DNA from: Alphaproteobacteria bacterium
GTDB taxonomy: Bacteria; Pseudomonadota; Alphaproteobacteria; Caulobacterales; Caulobacteraceae
Direction: 5' to 3'
Length of the DNA stretch: 50,066 nucleotides
NCBI GenBank assembly: GCA_018826515.1
Contig: JAHKAM010000009.1
Location: 1 to 50,066 of the forward strand
Position numbers and translations under genes: made by a program. The notes beneath the pieces are model-generated. The model worked only from the letters and a program-made list of their open reading frames with translations, had not been told where the DNA came from and ran no database searches. Below are positions 1 to 7,577 of the stretch, one piece after another. The stretch's first letter is position 1, and each line of letters opens with the position of its first letter.

Positions 1-130
1 CGGCGTCGCCGACTTCGGCCTCGAGGTCGGCGTCGGCGAGGGCCTGACCCTGTCCGCCGGCTACCGCGGCCTGTTCAGCGAACGCCTGCGGGAGAACCAG
101 GTCGGCATCCAGCTCAAGGCCAACTGGTAA
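1..130 (+). CDS. C-terminal end of an autotransporter-type outer-membrane beta-barrel protein (5' truncated)
   Basis: The reading frame is open from base 2 to a TAA at 128-130 and gives 42 residues. They alternate polar and hydrophobic residues (GLTLSAGYRGLFSE, then VGIQLKANW), as barrel strands do, and the protein ends in an aromatic residue, the usual last position of Gram-negative outer-membrane barrels. The short GYRG/Y-type strand pair is typical of autotransporter C-terminal barrels. The passenger or substrate cannot be told because the rest lies before the window. It converges on the DUF2892/sqr pair. Confidence 0.6.
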   Translation, partial: GVADFGLEVGVGEGLTLSAGYRGLFSERLRENQVGIQLKANW

Positions 131-132
131 GC

Positions 133-189
133 GGCCCGGGCTGTCGATCCGAATCGCATCGCAGCAGGGGTGCTGCAACCCGGGCCTTT
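133..189 (+). terminator. Candidate rho-independent terminator after the autotransporter gene
   Basis: GGCCCGGG at 133-140 pairs with CCCGGGCC at 179-186, followed by TTTC. The 38-nt interior holds a second perfect hairpin, GCAGCA-GGGG-TGCTGC at 161-176. The U tract is short, so this is a probable rather than a strong terminator. It lies between convergent genes. Confidence 0.45.
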
Positions 190-201
190 CCCAGGGTCGG
201 G

Positions 202-405
202 TTACCGGAACGCAGGGCCCGGCCGCACGCCGATCCGCCGGAACAGCATGGCGGCCGGGCAGAAGCCGGTGATCGAGGCCTGCAGCAGGTTCAGGCCGAC
301 GAAGACCGTCAGCCAAATCCACGCCGGATGAACCCAATGGGTCAGCGCCACGCTGACCAGCACCATGAATCCGGCGAACATCATGACGGCGCGGTCGAGG
401 CTCAT
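202..405 (-). CDS. DUF2892 (YgaP-type transmembrane domain) small membrane protein
   Basis: This 67-aa protein has two hydrophobic stretches (about residues 7-25 and 29-47) and the hallmark segment GLNLLQASITGFCPAAMLFRRIG. That GFCPA motif is typical of DUF2892, the membrane domain that in YgaP-type proteins is fused to a rhodanese. Its start ATG overlaps the stop of the sulfide:quinone oxidoreductase gene (shared bases 402-405), so the two are translationally coupled. The family is commonly found next to sulfur-oxidation and rhodanese genes. A role in handling reactive sulfur at the inner membrane is inferred from context only. Confidence 0.85.
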   Translation of the reverse strand: MSLDRAVMMFAGFMVLVSVALTHWVHPAWIWLTVFVGLNLLQASITGFCPAAMLFRRIGVRPGPAFR

Positions 406-1715
406 GCCTTCGGCTCCTGTGCGGGGGTGGAGGTGGGGGAGCGGCGCACCTTGTGGGCGCCGATGAGGTCGAGGGCCAGTTTCTCATAGAGCGGTTCGGC
501 CTGGCCCTTGCGGACCTTGTGGAGGAAATAGCCCTCGAAGGCGACCTTGGCCGCGTGCACCCAGCGGCCGCTGGCGGACCAATTGATATTGCGCGGGGGG
601 ATCTGGGGTTGGGCCATGAAGGCGACGCCGCCATCCCCGAAATCGGCCAGGCAGATGGCGTTCCAGCTGGCCTCGAAGGCCGGCTCCCGGCCGTCGAGGA
701 TCTGCTTGAGATTGGCCGCGATGGCCGAGACCATGCTCTCGATCATGAAGCCGGTCTTGGGCACGCCGACGGGCACCGGAGTGGGGCCGGTCGGCGGGAT
801 GGCGATGCAGACGCCGAGGGCGAAGATGTCCGGCCAGGTCGGGTTGCGCTGATGTTTGTCCACCAGGATGAAGCCGCGCGGATTGGTCAGGCCCTCGACC
901 CCGCGCACGGCCTCGACGCCGCGGAAGGCGGGCAGCATCATGGAATAGGAGAAGGGCAGGTCATGGTTGGCCTTCACGGCGCCGTCCTCGCCCACCTCCT
1001 CGACATGCATCATGCCGGCGTCGACGCTCTGCACCTTCGCATTGGTGATCCATTTGATGTGCCGTTGGCGCATCTCGCTTTCCAGCAGGCCTTTGGTGTC
1101 ACCCACCCCGTCGAGGCCGAGGTGGCCGATGTAGGGCTCCGAGGTGACGAAGGTCATCGGCACCTTGTCGCGTAGCTTTCGGCGGCGCAGCTCGGTGTCG
1201 AGGATCATGGCGAACTCATAGGCGGGACCGAAGCAGGACGCGCCCTGGACGGCGCCCACGACGATCGGGCCGGGGTTCTTGACGAATTCATCGAAGGACG
1301 CCGCCGCCTCCACGGCATGGTCGACATGGCAGATCGACACCGTATGGCCGTCCGGACCGAGGCCCGGGATCTCATCGAAGGCCAGGTCGGGGCCGGTGGC
1401 GATCACCAGATAGTCGTAGTGCAGGGCGCGACCGTCCGTCAGGTCGAGGCCCTTTTCGGCGGGCCGGATCCGGCTGGCCGCGACATTGATGAACTCCACG
1501 CCCTTGCGCTTCATCACCTCGGGCAGGCTGACCTCGATGGCCTCACGTTTGCGCCAGTTCACCGCCACCCAGGGGTTCGAAGGGGTGAAATGGAAGGTAT
1601 CGCCTTTCGACACCATGACGATGCGCGCGCGGTCGCCCAGGACGTGGCGCAGTTCATAGGCGGCGATGGCGCCGCCGAGCCCTGCGCCCAATACGACGAT
1701 GGTGGGCCGATCCAT
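402..1715 (-). CDS. sqr: Sulfide:quinone oxidoreductase (FAD-dependent)
   Basis: 437 aa from the ATG at 1715, chosen because AAGGAG lies just upstream; a longer in-frame ORF to 1787 lacks such a site. The N-terminus has the FAD dinucleotide fold (VVLGAGLGGAIAAYEL, residues 7-22). A second motif, YLVIATGPDLAFDEIPGLG, starts at residue 102. Cysteines at 129 (SICH), 161 (ASCFGPAYEF) and 303 (GVCIAI) match the three redox cysteines known in SQR enzymes. The C-terminus carries the family segment QIPPRNINW and amphipathic helices for membrane binding. The enzyme oxidises sulfide to sulfane sulfur and passes electrons to quinone. It is followed by the DUF2892 gene. Upstream are a perfect FNR-type box and a divergent operator shared with an efflux operon that ends in a BigR/SqrR-like repressor. 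Confidence 0.9.
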   Translation of the reverse strand: MDRPTIVVLGAGLGGAIAAYELRHVLGDRARIVMVSKGDTFHFTPSNPWVAVNWRKREAIEVSLPEVMKRKGVEFINVAASRIRPAEKGLDLTDGRALHYDYLVIATGPDLAFDEIPGLGPDGHTVSICHVDHAVEAAASFDEFVKNPGPIVVGAVQGASCFGPAYEFAMILDTELRRRKLRDKVPMTFVTSEPYIGHLGLDGVGDTKGLLESEMRQRHIKWITNAKVQSVDAGMMHVEEVGEDGAVKANHDLPFSYSMMLPAFRGVEAVRGVEGLTNPRGFILVDKHQRNPTWPDIFALGVCIAIPPTGPTPVPVGVPKTGFMIESMVSAIAANLKQILDGREPAFEASWNAICLADFGDGGVAFMAQPQIPPRNINWSASGRWVHAAKVAFEGYFLHKVRKGQAEPLYEKLALDLIGAHKVRRSPTSTPAQEPKA

Positions 1716-1773
1716 GGCGATCTCCTTGAGCGTTCCGTGATGCCTGATCCTGCGCTGCCGGGGCCGCCGCGCC

Positions 1774-1787
1774 TTGATCCGCATCAA
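1774..1787. promoter_or_regulatory. Perfect FNR/FixK-type box upstream of sqr
   Basis: The sequence TTGAT-CCGC-ATCAA is an exact match to the FNR/FixK consensus and sits in a 20-bp perfect palindrome (GCCTTGAT-N4-ATCAAGGC). Its centre is 65 bp upstream of the sqr start codon. That allows a class II promoter (centre at -41.5) with a short leader. It lies downstream of the AT-rich promoter at 1824-1859, so sqr may have two promoters. Confidence 0.75.
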
Positions 1788-1823
1788 GGCTGCGGGTTGG
1801 CGTCGGGAGCACGGTGCTCAGGC

Positions 1824-1859
1824 TTGCAATCATATTAGCATGATCTAATATTAGAGCAA
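1824..1859. promoter_or_regulatory. Symmetric divergent promoter with AT-rich operator between sqr and the RND operon
   Basis: On the plus strand TTGCAA (1824-1829) and TAATAT (1846-1851) are 16 bp apart. On the minus strand TTGCTC (1859-1854) and TAATAT (1837-1832) are also 16 bp apart. Both -10 hexamers lie in one inverted repeat, ATATTAG (1832-1838)-N6-CTAATAT (1845-1851), extended on one side to the perfect palindrome CTAATATTAG (1845-1854). A repressor bound here would block both promoters. The BigR/SqrR-like protein encoded at the end of the plus-strand operon is the obvious candidate. It is an island of A+T in GC-rich DNA. Confidence 0.65.
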
Positions 1860-1879
1860 CCTTACATAAGGATTCTCTG

Positions 1880-2911
1880 ATGAAGACGCCCACGGCCCTG
1901 TCCGCCGCCCTCGCCGCCGCCCTGCTGCTCGGTGGATTGTCGGCCTGTGGCGGAGAGCCAGAGGTCGCGGCGATCGCGCCTGTGCGCGGTGAGCGCCTGA
2001 CCGTGACCGAGGCCTTGATCGACGCGATCAAGCCGGCCTCGGCCGTCGTCGCCTCGCGCGATCTGGGCGAGGCGAGGGCCCGCATTCCGGGCACGCTGAC
2101 GCAGTTGAACGTGCGGGAAGGCGACACGGTGCGTCAGGGGCAGCTGATCGGTCTGGTCATTGATAACCGGGTCGGCCTCGAGACCGCAGCCTACAGCGCC
2201 CAGGTCGCGGCCGCCGAGGCCGAGGCCGCGCGCGCCCGGGCCGACCTGTCGCGGATACAGACCCTGTTCGACAAGGGCATCTACGCCCAGGCCCGGCTCG
2301 ACCAGTCCCTCGCCGCCTCGCGCGCCGCCGACGCCCAGGTCCGGGCGGCGCGCGCCGTGCGCTCGGCCAGCGCCGAGACCGGGGCCCAGGGCCGGATCCT
2401 GGCCCCCACGTCCGGCCGCGTCCTGACCGCCGACGTACCCGCCGGCTCGGTGGTCAGCGCGGGCCAGTCGGTCGCCACCATCACCGCCGGACCGCTGGTC
2501 CTTAGGCTCGAACTGCCCGAGGCCCAGGGCCGCAACCTGCGCGTCGGCCAGAGCGTCGTGATCTCGTCCGAGGACCTGCCCGGCGTCAGCGCCGGGACGA
2601 TCGCCCAGGTCTATCCGGCCTCCACCGCGGGCCAGACCACCGCCGACATCTCCGTCGCCGGCCTCGGCAGCGACCGCGTGGGCCAGCGCGTCACCGTCCA
2701 GGTTCCCGTCGGGCAGCGCCGTGCGCTGGTGATTCCCCGCCGCGTCGTCGCCACCCGCTTCGGCATCGACTTCGTGCGCACCGTCGACCGCGCCGGGCGC
2801 GTCAGCGAGGCGCCGGTCCAGCTGGGCGGCCCCGTCAGCGGCGACCGGGTGGAGGTGCTGTCGGGTCTCGCCGCCGACGATGTCGTTCTGGCGCCGGAGA
2901 CGGCCCGATGA
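1880..2911 (+). CDS. RND efflux periplasmic adaptor (membrane fusion protein), lipoprotein
   Basis: 343 aa. The signal peptide ends in the lipobox LSAC with the lipidated Cys at residue 23. Then come the first barrel half (IPGTLTQLNVREGDTVRQGQLIGLV), an Ala/Arg-rich alpha-helical hairpin (about residues 100-165), the second lipoyl half (GRILAPTSGRVLTADVPAGSVVSAGQSVATI) and a beta-barrel/membrane-proximal domain. An AAGGA site lies 8 bp before the ATG. It overlaps the RND gene by 4 bp. It links the inner-membrane pump to an outer-membrane channel, but no TolC-type gene is in this operon. Substrate unknown; the sulfide-type regulation suggests a role linked to reactive sulfur or electrophile stress. 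Confidence 0.88.
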   Translation: MKTPTALSAALAAALLLGGLSACGGEPEVAAIAPVRGERLTVTEALIDAIKPASAVVASRDLGEARARIPGTLTQLNVREGDTVRQGQLIGLVIDNRVGLETAAYSAQVAAAEAEAARARADLSRIQTLFDKGIYAQARLDQSLAASRAADAQVRAARAVRSASAETGAQGRILAPTSGRVLTADVPAGSVVSAGQSVATITAGPLVLRLELPEAQGRNLRVGQSVVISSEDLPGVSAGTIAQVYPASTAGQTTADISVAGLGSDRVGQRVTVQVPVGQRRALVIPRRVVATRFGIDFVRTVDRAGRVSEAPVQLGGPVSGDRVEVLSGLAADDVVLAPETAR

Positions 2912-5900
2912 ACCTCGGCCTGTCCGGACGGCTCACCAAGGCCACGCTCAATTCGCCCCTGACCCCCCTGATGCTGCTGGCGGCGATCGCCGTCGGCCTG
3001 ATGGCGGTGCTGTCGATCCCCCGCGAGGAGGAGCCGCAGATCAGCGTGCCCATGGTCGATATCATGGTCGCGGCCCCGGGGCTGAGCGCCGCCGACGCCA
3101 CCGAACTGGCGGCCAAGCCGCTGGAAGCCATCGTGCGCAGCATCGACGGCGTCGAACACGTCTACACCCAGGTGCAGGACGACCAGGTGATGGTCACCGC
3201 CCGCTTCCTGGTCGGCTCCGACCCCGACGACGCGGCGGTCCGGGTGCACGAGAAGGTGCGCGCCAACTACGGTTCGATTCCCGTCGGGGTGTCGGAACCG
3301 CAGATCGTCACCCGCGGCATCAATGACGTGCCTGCTGTGGTCCTGACCCTGACGCCCAGCCCCGCCGCGGCGGGGCGCTGGAGCGACCAGGCCCTGTACG
3401 ACGTCGCCGCCCGCCTGCGCACCGAGGTCGGCAAGGTCGAGGACGTCGGCCTGACCTTCATCGTCGGCGGTCGTCCGTCCGAGATCCGGGTCGAGCCCGA
3501 TCCGGCCCGCATGGCCGCGCGCGGCGTGGCCCTGTCCTCGGTGCTGGAGACCGTCGCCCAGGCCAATCGCAGCTTCCCCGCCGGCGCCTTCCGCGACCAG
3601 GGCCAGGCCGTGACCCTGCGCTCCGGCGAGCGGCTGTCGACGCCCGACGACGCGTCCTTGCTGACTGTCCGTTCGATGGCCGGCGAGCCCGTCTACCTGC
3701 GCGACGTGGCCACCGTGGTGCAGGCCCCGCGCGAGGATCAGGCCCGGGCCGCCCACTATGCTCGCGTAGGCGACGGCTGGAGCCGGACCCCCGCCGTCAG
3801 CCTGGCCGTGGCCAAGCGGCAGGGCGCCAACGCCGTGGTCGTTTCCCATGGCGTGATGCAGCGGGTCGAGGCGCTGAAGGGCACGCTGATCCCCGACGGC
3901 CTCGAGGTCGTGGTGACACGCGACTATGGCGAGACGGCCAACGAAAAGGCCAATGAGCTGCTGATGCACCTCGGCCTGGCGACGATCTCCATCGTCATCC
4001 TGATCGGCTTCGCCATCGGCTGGCGCGAGGCCGGCGTGACGGCGGTGGTGATCCCCACGACCATTCTGCTGACCCTCTTCGCCTCCAATCTGATGGGCTA
4101 CACCATCAACCGGGTCAGCCTGTTCGCCCTGATCTTCTCGATCGGCATCCTTGTCGATGACGCTATCGTCATGATCGAGAACATCGCCCGGCACTGGGCC
4201 ATGAACGACGGCCGCAGCCGCGCCCAGGCCACGGTCGAGGCCGTGGCCGAGGTCGGCAATCCGACCGTGGTCGCCACCCTGACGGTGGTCGCCGCCCTGC
4301 TGCCCATGCTCTTCGTCTCGGGCCTGATGGGCCCCTATATGGCCCCGATCCCGGTCAACGCCTCGGCGGCCATGGTCTTCTCCTTCTTCGTCGCCGTGGT
4401 CATCGCGCCCTGGCTGATGATCCGCCTGGCCCGCAAGAGCCTGGCCGGCGGCCACGGGCACGGGCATGTGCACGGCGAGGGCCTGCTGGGCCGGCTCTAT
4501 CGCAAGGTGGCGACGCCGGTGATCCGCAGCCGTCGCAGCGCCTGGACCTTCCTGATCGTCGTCGGCCTCGCCACGCTGCTGTCGATGTCGATGTTCGGCT
4601 TTCGGGCCGTACCGGTGAAGCTGCTGCCGTTCGACAACAAGTCCGAACTGCAGGTCGTGCTGGACATGCCCGAAGGAACCAGCCTCGAGGCCACCGAACG
4701 CACCCTGGCCGGGGCCGCGGCCGTGGCGGGATCCCTGCCCGAGGTGGAGTCCCTGGAAAGCTACGCCGGGACCGCGACGCCGTTCAATTTCAACGGCCTG
4801 GTCCGTCACTACTTCCTGCGTGCGGGCGCTGAGCAGGGCGACTTGGCGGTCAAGCTGGCCCACAAGGAGCACCGCGACCGCAGCAGCCACGCCATCGCCC
4901 TGGACCTGCGCAGACGTCTGGCCGACCTGCCGCTGCCGGCCGGGTCGTCGATCAAGGTGGTCGAGGCCCCGCCGGGACCGCCGGTGCTGGCCACCCTGCT
5001 GGCCGAGGTCTACGGCCCCGATCCCGCAACACGCCGCGCCGTGGCGGCCGAGCTTGAGACCCTGTTCCGGGCCGAGTCCTCGGTGGTCGACGTCGACAAC
5101 AGCTATGGCGTCCGCCGCCCCGTGCTGCGCCTGATCCCGGACCGCGAGAAGATCGAGCGCTTCGGCCTGTCCGAGCGCGAGGTGCACGACTCCATCGCCG
5201 CCGTCATGGGCGGGCAGATTCTGGGCTACGCAGCCCGCGACGATGAGCGCACCCCGGTCGAGATCGCCGTTCGCCTGCCCCAGTCGGCGCGCACCTGGAA
5301 CGAGCAGTTGGCCGTCATGCCGGTGGCCGTGACCACCATCGACGGCGGCCGGCGGCTGGTCGAACTGGGCGAGGTCGTCGAGGCCCGCCACGAACTCGCC
5401 AGCTGGCCCGTCTACCGCCGCGACGGCCGCGCCGCCGAGATGGTCACGGCCGAACTGGCAGGCCAGTTCGAGGCTCCGATCTACGGCATCCTCGCTATCG
5501 ACGCCGCCATCAAGGCGCATGACTGGAAGGATCTTCCGCGCCCCGAGGTCCGGCTCAACGGCCAGCCGACGGACGAGACGGTTCCCACCGTGCTGTGGGA
5601 CGGCGAATGGGAGATCACCTGGGTGACCTTCCGCGACATGGGCGCCGCCTTCGGCGTGGCCTTGCTGGGGATCTATGTGCTGGTCGTCGCCCAGTTCAAG
5701 GATTTCCGCATCCCGCTGGTGATCCTGACGCCCATCCCTCTCACCCTGATCGGCATCGTCATCGGCCATATGCTGTTTGGCGCGCCCTTTACCGCCACCT
5801 CGATGATCGGCTTCATCGCCCTGGCGGGGATCATCGTCCGAAACTCGATCCTGCTGGTCGACTTCATCCGCCATGCGCGAACGCCGGGACGGCCCCTGCG

Positions 5901-6144
5901 CGAAGTGCTGCTCGAGGCCGGAGCCATCCGTTTCAAGCCGATCCTGCTGACGGCGCTCGCCGCCATGATCGGGGCGGCGGTGATCCTGTTCGACCCGATC
6001 TTCCAGGGTCTGGCGATTTCCCTGCTGTTCGGGCTGATCTCCTCGACGATTCTGACGGTGCTGGTGATCCCGGCGATCTATATCGCGTTGAAGGATGACG
6101 GTCGGCCTCTGACCGCGACCGGACCCGCGGAAGAGACGCCATGA
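2908..6144 (+). CDS. RND efflux transporter permease (AcrB/hydrophobe-amphiphile type)
   Basis: 1078 aa, the normal RND length, with two repeats of six-helix bundles and large periplasmic loops. In TM4 the sequence GILVDDAIVMIEN (near residues 413-425) carries the paired aspartates of the proton relay, and GRSRAQATVEAV follows. This differs from the DFG-DGA motif of heavy-metal pumps such as the CzcA homologue in this window. A histidine-rich stretch (GGHGHGHVHGEG, near residues 512-523) lies in the cytoplasmic loop between the two halves. It overlaps the adaptor gene and the downstream ArsR gene by 4 bp each, so the three form one coupled operon. Substrate cannot be read from sequence. Confidence 0.9.
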   Translation: MNLGLSGRLTKATLNSPLTPLMLLAAIAVGLMAVLSIPREEEPQISVPMVDIMVAAPGLSAADATELAAKPLEAIVRSIDGVEHVYTQVQDDQVMVTARFLVGSDPDDAAVRVHEKVRANYGSIPVGVSEPQIVTRGINDVPAVVLTLTPSPAAAGRWSDQALYDVAARLRTEVGKVEDVGLTFIVGGRPSEIRVEPDPARMAARGVALSSVLETVAQANRSFPAGAFRDQGQAVTLRSGERLSTPDDASLLTVRSMAGEPVYLRDVATVVQAPREDQARAAHYARVGDGWSRTPAVSLAVAKRQGANAVVVSHGVMQRVEALKGTLIPDGLEVVVTRDYGETANEKANELLMHLGLATISIVILIGFAIGWREAGVTAVVIPTTILLTLFASNLMGYTINRVSLFALIFSIGILVDDAIVMIENIARHWAMNDGRSRAQATVEAVAEVGNPTVVATLTVVAALLPMLFVSGLMGPYMAPIPVNASAAMVFSFFVAVVIAPWLMIRLARKSLAGGHGHGHVHGEGLLGRLYRKVATPVIRSRRSAWTFLIVVGLATLLSMSMFGFRAVPVKLLPFDNKSELQVVLDMPEGTSLEATERTLAGAAAVAGSLPEVESLESYAGTATPFNFNGLVRHYFLRAGAEQGDLAVKLAHKEHRDRSSHAIALDLRRRLADLPLPAGSSIKVVEAPPGPPVLATLLAEVYGPDPATRRAVAAELETLFRAESSVVDVDNSYGVRRPVLRLIPDREKIERFGLSEREVHDSIAAVMGGQILGYAARDDERTPVEIAVRLPQSARTWNEQLAVMPVAVTTIDGGRRLVELGEVVEARHELASWPVYRRDGRAAEMVTAELAGQFEAPIYGILAIDAAIKAHDWKDLPRPEVRLNGQPTDETVPTVLWDGEWEITWVTFRDMGAAFGVALLGIYVLVVAQFKDFRIPLVILTPIPLTLIGIVIGHMLFGAPFTATSMIGFIALAGIIVRNSILLVDFIRHARTPGRPLREVLLEAGAIRFKPILLTALAAMIGAAVILFDPIFQGLAISLLFGLISSTILTVLVIPAIYIALKDDGRPLTATGPAEETP

Positions 6145-6506
6145 CAGACGCCTTGCCCATACCCAAAGCCCCCGCCCTCGCCGAGCTCGAAGCCAGCGCC
6201 GCGCCTGCCGCCCGGCTGCTGCGGCTGTTCGCCAACGAGCAGCGACTAATGCTGATGTGCCGGCTGAGCGAAGGTGAGTGCGCGGTCGGCGAGTTGGCCA
6301 GCTATGCGGGCCTGTCGCAGTCAGCCTGTTCGCAACATCTCGCCCGCCTGCGCGACGCTGATGTCATCGCGCCGCGACGGGAGGCCCAGACGATCTACTA
6401 TTGCATCTCTGATCCGGCGGCGGCCCGCCTCATCGCCCTGCTCTGCGACATCTACAGCGACAGATCCGGAAACCAGCCTGGTTTCATGCCGAACGATCAA
6501 AGGTGA
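6141..6506 (+). CDS. ArsR-family regulator, BigR/SqrR-like (reactive sulfur sensor type)
   Basis: 121 aa with a winged helix: EQRLMLMCRLSEGECAVGELASYAGLSQSACSQHLARLRDADVIAPRREAQTIYY in two consecutive segments, residues 33-87. The pattern CxLxEGE...VGEL...LSQS..SQHL...R matches BigR/YgaV/SqrR, known repressors that sense persulfides through two cysteines. The first cysteine (Cys40) is present. At the expected second position (66 residues on) there is Ser106, while Cys102 sits one helical turn earlier. Cys47, Cys63 (in the recognition helix) and Cys88 are extra. Last gene of the RND operon (4-bp overlap). Likely represses the divergent promoter at 1824-1859. Confidence 0.85.
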   Translation: MTDALPIPKAPALAELEASAAPAARLLRLFANEQRLMLMCRLSEGECAVGELASYAGLSQSACSQHLARLRDADVIAPRREAQTIYYCISDPAAARLIALLCDIYSDRSGNQPGFMPNDQR

Positions 6507-6617
6507 CTTTGAGGCGATCGTCGAAACGACTCGCGTCGGGCTTCAGAAGCATGGTTTCGGCGTCCTCACCGGGATCGGTTTCGGCGGCCCCCGAGGCGCG
6601 CGGTGTGCAAGCGGATT

Positions 6618-7190
6618 TCAGCGTCCGCGGACGCCGAGCGCCCTGACGTACGAAAGCCAGGCCATTCGTCGCTCCCGGGAAAGGCCTTCAATATTGCCGA
6701 TCAGGGTATCGCGGATCGGTCGAATGCCGACGAAGGCGAGAATGTTTCGTTTAAGCGCGGTGAGGCCGTGGGCTCCGAACCAGAACCGATAGACCAACGC
6801 CGGCATGCCCATGGTCACGATGATCCGCGCCGAGCGGCCGGTAAGCCGTCCGGTCATCCACCGTCCGGCCTTGAAGGCGGAGCCGGGCCGGAACATCTGC
6901 TCAAAAAGCGCCTTGAGTCGAGCCGGCTGTGTTCCAAGCCATAGGGGGTGCACGATGATCAGGTGCTCGGCCCAGGCCACCAGAGCCTGTGCCGTGGCGA
7001 GATCGGAACAGGTGTGCGGCGCTTCCCAACTGACCCGATCCAGCAGGACCGGAAAATCCAGATCCGCGAGGCGCAAGAGCCGAACCTCGTGCCCGCCTTC
7101 GCGCGCGCCGTCAGCGTAGGCGTCTGCGAGGGCGTGGCAGAAGCGCGCCGGATCCCCATCCGGGTGACCATCGATGATGCCGATCCGCAT
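6618..7190 (-). CDS. NAD(P)H-dependent oxidoreductase, flavodoxin-like fold (NQO/MdaB/KefF-type)
   Basis: 190 aa from the ATG at 7190; longer in-frame starts run into the upstream gene. The N-terminus MRIGIIDGHPDGDPARFCHAL is the flavin phosphate loop of this family. HPLWLGTQPARLKALFEQMF (residues about 85-104) and PGSAFKAGRWMTGRLTGRSA are the usual quinone-reductase segments, although the typical WW of HFPLWW is WL here. It would carry out two-electron reduction of quinones or similar acceptors. It starts 4 bp after the stop of the 124-aa hypothetical gene, so it is third in the USP operon driven from the FNR box at 8459-8472. Confidence 0.8.
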   Translation of the reverse strand: MRIGIIDGHPDGDPARFCHALADAYADGAREGGHEVRLLRLADLDFPVLLDRVSWEAPHTCSDLATAQALVAWAEHLIIVHPLWLGTQPARLKALFEQMFRPGSAFKAGRWMTGRLTGRSARIIVTMGMPALVYRFWFGAHGLTALKRNILAFVGIRPIRDTLIGNIEGLSRERRMAWLSYVRALGVRGR

Positions 7191-7194
7191 AGGC

Positions 7195-7569
7195 TCACAA
7201 GGCTGGAAGTTGGCCGACCCGGAAGGTGGGCGTGGCGCCGTCCGGAGCCTGCAGCGAGAGGTGTTCGCCCAGACCACAGGACGCTTCTCTGAAGCGGAAA
7301 CGGGTCTCGTCGTCGGCGTCGTCGGGAGGATCCGGATCCTGCCCACCGCGATCAGAGCTCTGTCGCCAACCGGTCGTCGCGGTCTCCTCGTCCGCGAGGC
7401 GCCGTACCCGGCAGGATTTATCCATTTGCCACGCGGCCTTTGGTTCCGGCCGCCCCGCGGCGTCCGCCGGAGCAACGATGTCGTGGCCGCCATTTTGGGC
7501 GCCGCCGGGATTGCCGGTTTCCCGCGGGAGTTCAAGGCGGATGTGGTGGAGGCCCCTTGTCATCACCAT
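7195..7569 (-). CDS. Conserved protein of unknown function in the USP operon
   Basis: 124 aa from ATG 7569 (a second ATG at 7563 is also possible; both ribosome sites are weak). Visible parts: HHIRLELPRETGNPGG near the start, DIVAPADAAGRP, a CRVRRL block, an acidic run DPPDDADDETRFRF, then a C-terminal LGEHLSLQAPDGATPTFRVG segment that looks like a small beta domain. I recall similar proteins beside stress genes in other alphaproteobacteria, with the ends HHIRLEL and YVSI.DDG..HTFRV, but cannot name a family. The gene lies 8 bp after the USP gene and 4 bp before the oxidoreductase, which argues strongly that it is real and co-expressed under FNR/FixK control. Confidence 0.7.
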   Translation of the reverse strand: MVMTRGLHHIRLELPRETGNPGGAQNGGHDIVAPADAAGRPEPKAAWQMDKSCRVRRLADEETATTGWRQSSDRGGQDPDPPDDADDETRFRFREASCGLGEHLSLQAPDGATPTFRVGQLPAL

Positions 7570-7577
7570 GTCCGCTT

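Noticed and set aside
2611..5874. 1087-codon minus-strand ORF opposite the RND permease
   Set aside because: Rich in His, Gly, Asp and Gln as expected for the antisense frame of a GC-rich gene; no start signal or domain, while the plus strand encodes a complete RND permease.
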